From Dyella_D sp052115385 (GTDB lineage Bacteria > Pseudomonadota > Gammaproteobacteria > Xanthomonadales > Rhodanobacteraceae), in assembly GCF_052115385.1 (NCBI RefSeq), contig NZ_JBFRGP010000002.1:1-64000 (forward strand): a stretch of 64,000 bases of DNA. The letters run 5' to 3'. Positions 54,414 through 64,000 of this stretch are shown here, piece after piece. Position 1 is the first letter of the stretch. Every line of letters starts with the position of its first letter. The notes beneath the pieces were generated by a model. That model did no database searches. It was given only the letters and a program-made list of their open reading frames with translations, and was not told the DNA's origin. Position numbers and translations under genes: made by a program.

Positions 54414-55304
54414 TCAGTCGCGGAAGCGCTTCAGCAGGTCGGCATAGGCGTCGATGCGGCGGTCGCGCAGGAACGGCCAGATGCGCCGCACGTGCTCGCT
54501 GCGCGCCATATCGATCTCCACCAGCAGCAGCTGGCGCCCGTCGGTGCCGGCCTGGCCGAGGAATTCGCCCTGCGGCCCGGCCACGAAGCTGCTGCCCCAG
54601 AACTGGATGCCGGCGCCCACGCCGGACGGATCGGGCTCGTAGCCGCTGCGGTTGCAGGCCAGCAGCGGCAGGCCGTTGGCCACCGCGTGGCCGCGCTGCA
54701 CGGTCACCCAGGCGTCGCGCTGGCGGTCCTTCTCGGCCTGCTCATCGTTCGGGTCCCAGCCGATCGCGGTGGGATACAGCAGCAGCTCCGCGCCGGCCAG
54801 CGCCATCAGGCGCGCGGCTTCCGGATACCACTGGTCCCAGCACACCAGCACGCCGAGGCGGCCGACCGCGGTGTCGATCGGATCGAAACCCAGGTCGCCC
54901 GGCGTGAAGTAGAACTTTTCGTAGAACGCCGGATCGTCCGGGATGTGCATCTTGCGGTACTTGCCGGCGATCTTCGCGGAGCGGTCGAACACCACCGCGG
55001 TGTTGTGGTACAGCCCGGCCGCGCGCTTCTCGAACAGCGAGGCCACCACCACCAGCTTCAATTCCTCGGCCAGCTTGCCGATGCGCTCGGTGCTGTGGCC
55101 GGGGATAGTCTCGGCCTGGTCGAACTCGCCCACCGATTCGTGCTGGCAGAAATACGGGCCGTTGTGCAGCTCCTGCAGCAGCACCAGTTCGGCGCCGGCC
55201 GCCGCGGCTTCGCGCAGGCCGGCCTCGATCGCGTCGAGATTGGCGTCGCGGCTGCCGCGGTGGGTTTCCTGCAGCAGCGCGACCTTGAGGGTCTTGCGGG
55301 TCAT
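54414..55304 (-). CDS. aguB: N-carbamoylputrescine amidase
   Basis: This encodes 296 residues. The nitrilase triad is E in LLQELHNGPYF, K in YRKMHIPDDPAFYEKFYF and C in LVCWDQWYPEAAR. The HIPDDPAFYEKFYFTPGD stretch is specific for this amidase. It hydrolyses N-carbamoylputrescine to putrescine, ammonia and CO2, the last step of the agmatine route. aguA lies upstream on the same strand, separated by 162 bp that contain a REP-like repeat. Confidence 0.95.
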   Translation of the reverse strand: MTRKTLKVALLQETHRGSRDANLDAIEAGLREAAAAGAELVLLQELHNGPYFCQHESVGEFDQAETIPGHSTERIGKLAEELKLVVVASLFEKRAAGLYHNTAVVFDRSAKIAGKYRKMHIPDDPAFYEKFYFTPGDLGFDPIDTAVGRLGVLVCWDQWYPEAARLMALAGAELLLYPTAIGWDPNDEQAEKDRQRDAWVTVQRGHAVANGLPLLACNRSGYEPDPSGVGAGIQFWGSSFVAGPQGEFLGQAGTDGRQLLLVEIDMARSEHVRRIWPFLRDRRIDAYADLLKRFRD

Positions 55305-55347
55305 GGGGGAAGTCCTGCTCGCTGGGGGCGAAAGAGGGCAATTGTAC

Positions 55348-55445
55348 GTAGGTTGGAACGTAGGTTGGGGTGAGCCGCAGGCGAACCCCAACAGGCCCTG
55401 CACGGTATCGCCACGTTGGGGTTCGCTGCGCTCACCCCAACCTAC
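55348..55445. repeat. REP-like inverted repeat, copy 4, with a partial extra arm
   Basis: The full copy is 55360-55445. A 9-base start of the same arm (GTAGGTTGG) is repeated at 55348-55356. It is inserted between aguA and aguB. Confidence 0.85.
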
Positions 55446-55466
55446 GCCGGTCGATATGGCAAAGGC

Positions 55467-56504
55467 TCAGCCGTAGATCCCGGCCGGCAACTGCATGGTG
55501 ATGCAATGCAGGCTGCCGTTCTGCCAGATCAGCGGGCGGCAGGGCACCTGCACCACCTCGCGGCCGGGATGGGCCGTGCCGATGATCCGCGCCGCCTCGT
55601 CGTCCGCCGCATCGCCGTAGGCGGGCACCAGCACGCCGCCGTTGACGATCAGGTAATTGGCGTAGGAAGCCGCCAGGCGGCGGCCGTCGTCCAGCACCGG
55701 CTGCGCCCACGGCAGCGGATGCAGCGGGTAGGGCTTGCCGTCCGCGGTGCGCAGCGCCGCCAGCTCGCCGGCCATGCGAGTCAGCTCCTCGTGATGCACG
55801 TCGGCGCGATCGTCGCAGGCCTGGAACACGATGCCGCCGTCCGGCGAGAACCGCGCCAAGGTGTCGATATGCGCGTCGGTGTCGTCGCCTTCCAGATAGC
55901 CGTAGTCCAGCCACAGGATGCGGCCGGCCTGCAGGCCGTCGCGCAGGATCGCGCTCATTTCCTCGCGCGACTGCTCCGGGTGGCGCTGCACCAGGCAGCG
56001 CCAGGTGGTCAGCACGGTGCCGGCGCCGTCGCTCTCGATGCCGCCGCCTTCCAGCGCCCAGTCGATGCGCCGGTGCGCGGCGCGGCCGAACACGCCGGCC
56101 TGCACCAGCCCGGCCACCAGCGCGTCGTCCTGCTCGGCGCCGAACTTGCCGCCCCAGCCGGTGAAGCGGAAATCGGTGAGCTGGAACGCGCCCCGGTCAT
56201 CCTTGAGGGTGATCGGGCCGGAATCGCGCAGCCAGGTGTCGTCGTACGGCAGCTCGACGAAGCGGATGCGGCCAAGGTCCACGCCGGCGGCGCGCAGCTT
56301 CGTTTCGGCATGCGCGCGCAGGTCCGCATCGGCGACCACCACGATCAGCGGCTCGAAGCGGGTAACCGCGGCGGCCAGCGCCACATAAGTGGTTTCCACC
56401 TCGGCGAGGCGGTCCGCCCAATCGGTGTCCGCGTGCGGCCAGGCGATCAGCACGGCCGACTGGGGCTCCCATTCCGCCGGCAGGCGCAGGGTGGCTTGGC
56501 TCAT
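55467..56504 (-). CDS. aguA: Agmatine deiminase
   Basis: This encodes 345 residues. It has the guanidine-modifying fold motifs WLRDSGPITL, ALEGGGIESDG, DAHIDTLARF and the C-terminal catalytic Cys in GSLHCITMQLPAG. It converts agmatine to N-carbamoylputrescine and ammonia, feeding aguB. It lacks any signal peptide, so it is cytoplasmic. Confidence 0.95.
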   Translation of the reverse strand: MSQATLRLPAEWEPQSAVLIAWPHADTDWADRLAEVETTYVALAAAVTRFEPLIVVVADADLRAHAETKLRAAGVDLGRIRFVELPYDDTWLRDSGPITLKDDRGAFQLTDFRFTGWGGKFGAEQDDALVAGLVQAGVFGRAAHRRIDWALEGGGIESDGAGTVLTTWRCLVQRHPEQSREEMSAILRDGLQAGRILWLDYGYLEGDDTDAHIDTLARFSPDGGIVFQACDDRADVHHEELTRMAGELAALRTADGKPYPLHPLPWAQPVLDDGRRLAASYANYLIVNGGVLVPAYGDAADDEAARIIGTAHPGREVVQVPCRPLIWQNGSLHCITMQLPAGIYG

Positions 56505-56645
56505 GTGGGGACTCGCATTTCAAGAGGAAACGCGAATTGTAGGGCGCCGCCATGACGAAAGGGCATGGCGAACAGAGAAACGGGCCGCGCATGGCGCAGC
56601 CCGTCATTCAAGCTTCGCTACCCGGACGGCGTGCGGACCGCGCCC

Positions 56646-56984
56646 TCAGTTCGCCGTTTCGGGATTCTTGTTGTTGCCGGCGGGGGTGTTCAGCACGGCG
56701 TGGATCACATGGCTGTGCTCGAAATACACGATGAAGTTCGAGTAATCCCAGCGATTGATCACCGGATGCTTGGCCGTATCGCCACCGCGCGGCGAGAGCT
56801 TGCGCTTGGGCGCGCCGAACTTCTGTTCGACCTGCTCCATGCTCATGCCGCGGGCAGGGAGGTTCATGCCCTGTTCCTGCTTCACGCGGTTGACCAGCAG
56901 GTTGTCGGCCCGGGCCGGCTGCGGCGCGGCGGCGCCGGCGGCGAGCAATACGAGCATGGGCAGGCTGATGCCGAACTTGGTCAT
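56646..56984 (-). CDS. Small exported protein, possibly BamE/SmpA-like fold
   Basis: This encodes 112 residues. A signal peptide (about 1-26) is followed by RGMSMEQVEQKFGAPKRKL, a helix-turn pattern seen in BamE/OmlA-like domains, and two strands RWDYSNFIVYFEHSHVIHAV. The lipobox Cys of BamE is absent, so it is a soluble periplasmic protein at best. Family assignment is tentative. Confidence 0.65.
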   Translation of the reverse strand: MTKFGISLPMLVLLAAGAAAPQPARADNLLVNRVKQEQGMNLPARGMSMEQVEQKFGAPKRKLSPRGGDTAKHPVINRWDYSNFIVYFEHSHVIHAVLNTPAGNNKNPETAN

Positions 56985-57241
56985 GGTCCCCTCTCCACGT
57001 TGACGGGGGCAGCCAGGCTGCGCCTCCGCACGTCATATGTATGTCGAATGCCCCCGAGCGGCAGCGGCGCGAGGCCGTTGCGCAGTGCGGCGTCGTTGTA
57101 GCAGAAACCGCGGCGGGGAAGCTACGAGCACCGCTCCCGACTGCGATGGGGTGGGCATTCCGGCCATGGGAGCGGGCGCCGTGTCCGCTATCATGGTCGG
57201 CTGAGGGCGGCTGGACGCCCTATGCATGGACTGTCGTTCCG

Positions 57242-59137
<1,896 letters not shown>

Positions 59138-59141
59138 GCCG

Positions 59142-60056
59142 ATGGCGCACGTGGCCCGACCGCTGGAACTGTGGCTGCCCGACCTGCCGCGCTTCGAGCC
59201 GGATCATCCGCTGCGCGTCTGGCTGGTGCGCGCCGAGCGCATCGAGGACGGCCCGCACGGTTTTCTCGGCGGCCTGGCCGCTTACTTCGACTGCGCCGAT
59301 GGTTTCGCGCCGGCCGCGCTGACGCGCGAACTGCTGGCCGGCGATGCCGGCGAGGCGACCTGGCTGAGCGCCGATCCGGCGTGGATCCAGCCCGACCTCA
59401 ACGGCGCACGCCTGCTCGCCTGCGGCCAGCTGCAGCTGAGCATGGACGACGCCCGCGCGCTGGCCGAACCGCTGCTGCCGGTGTTCGCCGACGCCGGCAT
59501 GAGCCTGGAGCTGGGCACGCCGGATCGCTGGCACGTGCGCGTGCCGCCGGGTCTCGCCTTGCCCGCGTTCGCCTCGCCCGACCAGGCGCTGGGCGAGAAC
59601 CTGGTGCAGCATCTGCCGGAAGGAGCGGAAGGGCGCCGCTGGCGGGTGATCCTGACCGAGGCGCAGGTATTGCTGCACCAGCATCCCTTGAATGCCGAAC
59701 GCCGCGAACGCGGCCTGCCGCCGGTGAACAGCTTGTGGCTGTGGGGCGGTGGCCGTTTGCCTACTGTCGTGCGCAGCGCCCTGGCTGGCTGCGTCAGCGA
59801 TGACGTGCTGCTGGGTGCGCTGGCGGCGCGGGCTGGTGTCGGCGTCGTGCCGCGTACGCCCGAGGCGATCGCGAAGGCCGGCCCTGGCTGGCTGATCGAC
59901 CTGCAGGATCTGCAGGCGACCGAGATCGGCGGCACTTGGTGGCCGACGCTGCAACGCCTCGCCGCCGCGCCGCTGCAACTGTCCTTCGCCAGCGGCGAGC
60001 GCTGGCTGCATCGCCCCTGGCATCGCCTGCGTTTCTGGCGCGGTGGCCGCCGATGA
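59142..60056 (+). CDS. rpfE: RpfE-type protein, phosphoglycerate mutase-like
   Basis: This encodes 304 residues with the pattern LELWLPDLPRF near the start, LSADPAWIQPDLNGARLLA in the middle and NSLWLWGGGRLP near residue 200, all familiar from Xanthomonas RpfE and related proteins distantly like cofactor-independent phosphoglycerate mutases. The molecular activity is not known; rpfE was named from the Xanthomonas cluster that regulates pathogenicity factors. Its stop overlaps the recJ start (ATGA); recJ and rpfE also lie together in Xanthomonas. Confidence 0.82.
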   Translation: MAHVARPLELWLPDLPRFEPDHPLRVWLVRAERIEDGPHGFLGGLAAYFDCADGFAPAALTRELLAGDAGEATWLSADPAWIQPDLNGARLLACGQLQLSMDDARALAEPLLPVFADAGMSLELGTPDRWHVRVPPGLALPAFASPDQALGENLVQHLPEGAEGRRWRVILTEAQVLLHQHPLNAERRERGLPPVNSLWLWGGGRLPTVVRSALAGCVSDDVLLGALAARAGVGVVPRTPEAIAKAGPGWLIDLQDLQATEIGGTWWPTLQRLAAAPLQLSFASGERWLHRPWHRLRFWRGGRR

Positions 60057-61771
60057 GCCAGTTGCTTAGCCTGCGTCGCCGCACGCCGAAGGGCGAGCCG
60101 CAGGGCTGGAGCGACGCGGTGCATCCGGTGCTGCGGCAGATCTATGCGGCGCGCGGCGTATTGAGCCCGGCCGACGCCGACCACCGGCTCGCCTGCATGC
60201 TGGCTCCGCATCAGCTCGGCGGGATGGAGCGCGCGGTGGAGCTATTGGTCGAAGCGATCCGCGGCGACTGGCGCATCCTGATCGCCGGCGACTACGACTG
60301 CGACGGCGCTACCGGTACGGCGGTCGCCGTGCGCGGCCTGCGCATGCTTGGCGCGCGCCAGGTCGATTACGCCGTGCCGAATCGCTTTATCCACGGCTAT
60401 GGCCTGAGCACGGCCCTGGTCGAATCGCTGCACCCACAGCCGCAGCTGATCATCACGGTCGACAACGGCGTCGCCAGCCTGGCCGGCGTCGCCACGGCGC
60501 AGGCGCTGGGTATCCGCGTCATCGTCACCGACCACCATCTGCCCGGCGAGCAGTTGCCCGCGGCCGATGCGATGGTCAATCCGAACCTGGCCGGCGATGC
60601 ATTCCCCAGCAAGGCGCTGGCCGGCGTCGGCGTGATGTTCTATCTGCTGCTCGCGCTGCGTTCGACGCTGCGCGGGCAGGGCGCGTTCGGCGCCGGCAAG
60701 GAGCCGGATCTGTCCACGCTGCTGGATCTGGTCGCGCTGGGCACGGTCGCCGACCTGGTGCCGCTGGACTACAACAACCGCGTGCTGGTCGAGGCGGGCC
60801 TCAAGCGCATCCGCGCCGGCCGCGGCTGCGCCGGCATCGCGGCGCTGGTCGATGCGGGCAAGCGCAGCGTCGCCACCTTGTGCGCCAGCGACCTGGGTTA
60901 TTCGGTGGGGCCGCGCCTGAATGCCGCAGGCCGCCTGGAAGACATGCGCCTGGGCGTGGAATGCCTGCTGACCGACGATGCCAACGTGGCGCGCCGCTAC
61001 GCCGAGCAACTGAGCGCGATCAACCAGGAACGCCGCGAACTGCAGGCCACCATGGTGGCCGAGGCCGAAGTGATGGTGGCGCGCGCCGCCGATATCGACG
61101 CGGTCGGCGTGGCGCTGTTCGAACCCTCCTGGCATGCCGGCGTGGTCGGGCTGGTCGCCTCCAAGCTGAAGGAACGGCTGCATCGCCCGGTATTCGCGTT
61201 CGCTCCGGCCAGCGAGGACAACACCGGCGAATTGCGCGGCTCCGGCCGTTCCATCGCCGGATTTCATATCCGCGATGCGCTGGCGGCGATCGATGCGCGC
61301 CAGCCCGGCCTGATCGAACGCTTCGGCGGCCACGCCATGGCCGCGGGCCTCAGCCTGAAGGCGAGCGACTTCGCCCGCTTCGCCAGCGCCTTCGACGCGA
61401 TCGCGCGCGAATGGCTGGACGAGACCTGCCTGGAACACGTGCTCTACACCGACGGCGAACTGCCGCCCGGCGCCGCCACCCTGGAGCTGGCGCGCCAGCT
61501 GCGCTATGGCGGCCCGTGGGGCCAGGCGTTCCCGGAGCCGGTGTTCGACAACGAATTCGCCTGCGCGAGCTGGCGGGTGATGGGCGAAACCCATCTGCGC
61601 CTGAGCCTGAGCGATCCGCGCGACGGCGCCGTGCTCGACGCCGTGATGTTCGGCGCCTACACCGGCCAGCCGCCGCCGACGCGCCTGCGCGCGGCCTACG
61701 AGCTGACCATCAACGACTGGCAGGGACGCGAAAGCCCGCGCCTGCTGCTGCGGCATATCGAGCCGCTTTGA
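60053..61771 (+). CDS. recJ: Single-stranded-DNA-specific exonuclease RecJ
   Basis: This encodes 572 residues (577 in E. coli). DHH phosphoesterase motifs are visible: IAGDYDCDGATGTA, TVDNG, VTDHHLPG and LGTVADLVPL; the DHHA1 part has GSGRSIAGFHIRDAL and RFGGHAMAAGLSL. It degrades single-stranded DNA 5' to 3' in recombination and mismatch repair. Start at ATG 60053 overlaps rpfE. Confidence 0.96.
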   Translation: MSQLLSLRRRTPKGEPQGWSDAVHPVLRQIYAARGVLSPADADHRLACMLAPHQLGGMERAVELLVEAIRGDWRILIAGDYDCDGATGTAVAVRGLRMLGARQVDYAVPNRFIHGYGLSTALVESLHPQPQLIITVDNGVASLAGVATAQALGIRVIVTDHHLPGEQLPAADAMVNPNLAGDAFPSKALAGVGVMFYLLLALRSTLRGQGAFGAGKEPDLSTLLDLVALGTVADLVPLDYNNRVLVEAGLKRIRAGRGCAGIAALVDAGKRSVATLCASDLGYSVGPRLNAAGRLEDMRLGVECLLTDDANVARRYAEQLSAINQERRELQATMVAEAEVMVARAADIDAVGVALFEPSWHAGVVGLVASKLKERLHRPVFAFAPASEDNTGELRGSGRSIAGFHIRDALAAIDARQPGLIERFGGHAMAAGLSLKASDFARFASAFDAIAREWLDETCLEHVLYTDGELPPGAATLELARQLRYGGPWGQAFPEPVFDNEFACASWRVMGETHLRLSLSDPRDGAVLDAVMFGAYTGQPPPTRLRAAYELTINDWQGRESPRLLLRHIEPL

Positions 61772-61877
61772 TTTGCCGCCGGTGATTTGTTGGGCGGTTC
61801 TTCACGGCGCCTAGCTGTCGGCGCAACGAGCGGCGCGCTTGGATAGCGTCAGTCTCGACCATCGAGGAGCTGATGCC

Positions 61878-62240
61878 ATGATCGTGCAGATGACCAGCCT
61901 GCCGCCCGGCGTGATCGGTTTCACCGCGCACAACCAGGTCACCGCGGCGGACTACGAGCGGGTGGTGATTCCGGATATCGAGGCGGCGTTCGCGCTCAAT
62001 CGCAAGCTGCGGGTGATCTTCCATATCGACCAGGACTTCACCGGCTTCGACGCCGCGGCCATGTGGGACGACGCCAAGCTGGGCTTCCGCCATTTCAGCG
62101 GCTGGGAACGCGCGGCGCTGGTCACCGACGTGGGCTGGATGCGCAACCTGGCCAAGGCGCTGGGGTTTCTGTCGCCGGGGGAGTTCCGCTTGTACGAGAC
62201 GGCGCAGTTGGAAGAAGCGCGGAACTGGGTCAGCACGTAG
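61878..62240 (+). CDS. SpoIIAA-like/STAS-related protein
   Basis: This encodes 120 residues. The sequence has the family's opening LPPGVIGFTAHNQVTAADYE, a central RVIFHIDQDFTGFD and WERAALVTDVGWMRNLAKAL, as in the SpoIIAA-like (PF11964) group found in many proteobacteria; function unknown. ATG 61878 has GAGGAG upstream. Its stop codon TAG lies inside a REP-like repeat (GTAG of the left arm), so the repeat may have set or altered the C-terminus. Confidence 0.78.
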   Translation: MIVQMTSLPPGVIGFTAHNQVTAADYERVVIPDIEAAFALNRKLRVIFHIDQDFTGFDAAAMWDDAKLGFRHFSGWERAALVTDVGWMRNLAKALGFLSPGEFRLYETAQLEEARNWVST

Positions 62241-62321
62241 GTTGGGGTGAGCCATAGGCGAACCCAACGGACCCCGCCCGCTGTCGCACCGTTGGGGTTC
62301 GCTGCGCTCACCCCAAGCTAC
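62237..62321. repeat. REP-like inverted repeat, copy 5
   Basis: Same family, with a mismatch in the outer right arm (AAGCTAC instead of AACCTAC) and a shortened inner arm. It overlaps the last codons of the SpoIIAA-like gene. Confidence 0.82.
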
Positions 62322-62387
62322 GCCAGCCGCGAGGAAGGTAAAAAATCCTCTTGCGCGCCGCAGCATGCCTGTGCTCTAGTCGACCTC

Positions 62388-62516
62388 ATGTCCTCCGCCT
62401 TCGCCATCCAGCGCACCGCCTTCGCCGCCTCCGCGGCCGGCTTGAGCGCATCCGCGAACGCGCTGAATAACAACGCCAATAACAATCCCCGCATCGACGG
62501 GTGGGCCGGCGTGTAG
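62388..62516 (+). CDS. asnL: Asparagine-rich leader peptide of the asnB attenuator
   Basis: This encodes 42 residues (ATG 62388 to TAG 62514). The first 23 residues are Ala/Ser-rich; then comes ANALNNNANNNPRIDGWAGV, with seven Asn codons among ten positions (residues 24-33; codons AAC and AAT). It lies 109 bp before asnB and is followed by an intrinsic terminator. This is the layout of an amino-acid leader peptide whose translation senses charged tRNA-Asn. The symbol is proposed here by analogy with trpL and hisL. The ribosome-binding site is not strong, as expected for some leaders. Confidence 0.8.
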   Translation: MSSAFAIQRTAFAASAAGLSASANALNNNANNNPRIDGWAGV

Positions 62517-62577
62517 ACACGAAACAAGTCTCCAGAATCACGCAAAGGGCCCGCCGACAAGCGGGCCCTTTCTTTTT
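62500..62577 (+). promoter_or_regulatory. Terminator/antiterminator switch in front of asnB
   Basis: Terminator: AAGGGCCCGC (62545-62554) with GCGGGCCCTT (62561-62570), then TCTTTTT. Antiterminator: GGTGGGCC (62500-62507, inside the leader frame just after the Asn codons) can pair with GGCCCGCC (62548-62555), eight pairs with one G-U, which would block the terminator stem. A ribosome stalled at 62466-62486 leaves 62500-62507 free; a ribosome reaching the stop at 62516 covers it. Confidence 0.75.
62545..62577 (+). terminator. Attenuator terminator
   Basis: 10-bp GC-rich perfect stem, 6-base loop CGACAA, T-rich tail. It ends 49 bases before the asnB start codon. Confidence 0.85.
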
Positions 62578-62625
62578 CCCCCGTACTTAAGTTTTGCGCG
62601 TCATCACCCCTGAGGAGCGTCAACC

Positions 62626-64000
62626 ATGTGTTCCATCTTCGGCATGTTCGACCTGCAACCCGGCGACGACCTGGCTGCCCTGCGCCGCCAGGCGCTGGAA
62701 CTCTCGCAGCGCCAGCGCCATCGCGGGCCGGACTGGAGCGGCGTCTTCGTCGACGCCGGCGTGATCCTGGTGCACGAGCGCCTGGCCATCGTCGACCCGG
62801 CCAGCGGCTCGCAGCCACTGCGTTCGCGCGACGAGAGCCTGGCTCTGGCGGTGAACGGCGAGATCTACAACCACCGCGAACTGCGCGCCGCCAGCGGCTA
62901 CGACTTCACCACCGGCTCCGACTGCGAAGTGATCAACGCGCTCTACCGCGAACTGGGGCCGGAGGAATTCCTGGCGCGCGGCATCAAGCAGCTCAACGGC
63001 ATCTTCGCCTTTGCGCTGTGGGACGCCGCCACCCAGCGCTACCTGATCGCCCGCGATCCACTCGGCGTCTGCCCGCTGTACTGGGGCCACGATGGGGAAG
63101 GGCGGCTGTGCGTGGCCTCGGAGATGAAGGCCCTGGTCGGCGTCTGCGCGGACGTCGCGAGCTTCCCGCCGGGCCACGTCTACGACAGCGCCAGCGGCGA
63201 AGTGACGCGCTACTACCGCAGGAACTGGCGCTCCTACGAAGTCACCCACGGCCAACAGCTGGAACCTGCCGAACTGCGCCAGGCCTTCGAACAGGCCGTG
63301 CACCGCCAGCTGATGACCGACGTGCCCTACGGCGTGCTGCTCTCCGGCGGCCTGGATTCCTCGCTGGTGGCAGCGTGCGCCGCACGCTTCGCACGCGAGC
63401 GCATCGAGGACGACGACCGCAGCGAAGCCTGGTGGCCGCGGCTGCATTCGTTCGCGATCGGCCTGGAAGGCTCGCCGGACCTGGCCGCCGCCCGGATCGC
63501 CGCCGACGCGCTGGGCACCGTGCACCACGGCTTCGTCTACACCTTCTGGGAAGGGCTGGACGCGCTGCCGGAAGTGATCCGCCATATCGAGACCTACGAC
63601 GTCACCACCATTCGCGCGTCCACCCCGATGTACCTGCTGGCCCGGCGCATCAAGGCGATGGGGGTGAAGATGGTGCTGTCGGGCGAGGGTTCGGACGAGA
63701 TCTTCGGCGGCTACCTCTATTTCCATAAGGCGCCGTCGCCGGAGGCCTTCCACGAGGAAACCGTGCGCAAGCTCGACGCCCTGCACAGCTTCGACTGCCT
63801 GCGCGCCAACAAGGCGATGATGGCCTGGGGCGTGGAGGCGCGGGTGCCGTTCCTGGACCTGGAGTTCCTCGACGTAGCGATGGGCCTGGATGCGAAGTAC
63901 AAGATGGCCGGCCACGGCCGCATCGAGAAGGCGGTGCTGCGCGAAGCCTTCCAGGGCGCGCTGCCGGATTCGATCCTGTGGCGGCAGAAGGAGCAGTTCA
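62626..64000 (+). CDS. asnB: Asparagine synthase (glutamine-hydrolysing) AsnB, truncated by the window end
   Basis: 458 codons are visible with no stop. The protein starts MCSIFGMFD, with Cys2 as the glutaminase nucleophile; RGPDWSG, VNGEIYNH and the glutamine-site GSDCEVI follow. The synthetase domain has the PP-loop LLSGGLDSSLVAA (about 237-249), SGEGSDEIFGGYLYF, WGVEARVPFLD and ends at LWRQKEQF, a conserved AsnB segment about 100 residues before the usual C-terminus. It makes asparagine from aspartate, glutamine and ATP. GAGGAG precedes ATG 62626. Expression is probably controlled by the upstream Asn-rich leader attenuator. Confidence 0.95.
   Translation, partial: MCSIFGMFDLQPGDDLAALRRQALELSQRQRHRGPDWSGVFVDAGVILVHERLAIVDPASGSQPLRSRDESLALAVNGEIYNHRELRAASGYDFTTGSDCEVINALYRELGPEEFLARGIKQLNGIFAFALWDAATQRYLIARDPLGVCPLYWGHDGEGRLCVASEMKALVGVCADVASFPPGHVYDSASGEVTRYYRRNWRSYEVTHGQQLEPAELRQAFEQAVHRQLMTDVPYGVLLSGGLDSSLVAACAARFARERIEDDDRSEAWWPRLHSFAIGLEGSPDLAAARIAADALGTVHHGFVYTFWEGLDALPEVIRHIETYDVTTIRASTPMYLLARRIKAMGVKMVLSGEGSDEIFGGYLYFHKAPSPEAFHEETVRKLDALHSFDCLRANKAMMAWGVEARVPFLDLEFLDVAMGLDAKYKMAGHGRIEKAVLREAFQGALPDSILWRQKEQF

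Noticed and set aside
62628..63728. Alternative open frame over the asnB start
   Set aside because: The +1 shifted frame is Arg/Pro-rich; the frame from 62626 carries all AsnB motifs to the window end, so there is no frameshift.

Overview
The window is a piece of a GC-rich gammaproteobacterial chromosome. Gene content and order point to the Xanthomonadales, probably a Rhodanobacteraceae-type organism (Dyella, Luteibacter or Frateuria-like). The clues are a fadD/rpfB-acnA/rpfA-acnB block and an rpfE-recJ pair, both matching parts of the Xanthomonas rpf region, together with the classical orders clpS-clpA-infA, nudJ-mnmA-hflD, serC-pheA-aroA and uvrC-pgsA-tRNA(Gly, Cys, Leu). The family assignment is an inference from synteny, not from a search.

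Layout. 0-5.5 kb is a lower-GC accessory island. It holds the end of an IS256-type transposase, a gene remnant, a coiled-coil protein with a C-terminal NYN/PIN-like nuclease domain, and an OLD-family ATPase/TOPRIM nuclease overlapping a UvrD-like helicase. The last pair looks like a Gabija (GajA/GajB) anti-phage system, but the helicase ends before motifs V and VI. 5.5-7.1 kb is a transition zone with two similar terminator-ended units that may be small RNAs, a glycolipid-binding-family gene and a small orphan gene. 7.1-13 kb holds an amidohydrolase, azoR with a divergent LysR gene, and a methionine-salvage pair (transaminase plus omega-amidase). 13-16.7 kb is a minus-strand chromosome-segregation and ribosome-modification cluster (scpA-scpB-rluB, arsC). 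17-26 kb has a PilZ protein, fadD, a lipoprotein and divergent acnA/acnB. 26-33 kb has an OxyR-like LysR gene, nudJ-mnmA-hflD, clpS-clpA and infA. 33-39 kb covers an FHA protein, aromatic and serine biosynthesis (serC, pheA, aroA), kdsB and a low-molecular-weight phosphatase. 39-43.6 kb is uvrC-pgsA, four tRNA genes (two identical tRNA-Gly) and a GacA-type regulator. 43.7-51 kb is rne, rluC, a membrane protein, phhB and nfuA. 51-56.5 kb has two cytochromes c, a GH18 chitinase-like protein, a TraB-family protein and the agmatine-to-putrescine genes aguA and aguB. 57-64 kb has an ABC-F protein, rpfE-recJ, a SpoIIAA-like protein and asnB, which runs off the end.

The two most notable signals lie at opposite ends. 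At the left is the broken Gabija-like module with its uncharacterised NYN coiled-coil neighbour. At the right is a complete-looking transcription attenuator in front of asnB: a 42-residue leader peptide with seven Asn codons, an intrinsic terminator, and an alternative antiterminator pairing that the stalled-ribosome model predicts. Five copies of an approximately 85-90 bp REP-like inverted repeat are scattered between genes and link the chromosome-backbone regions.
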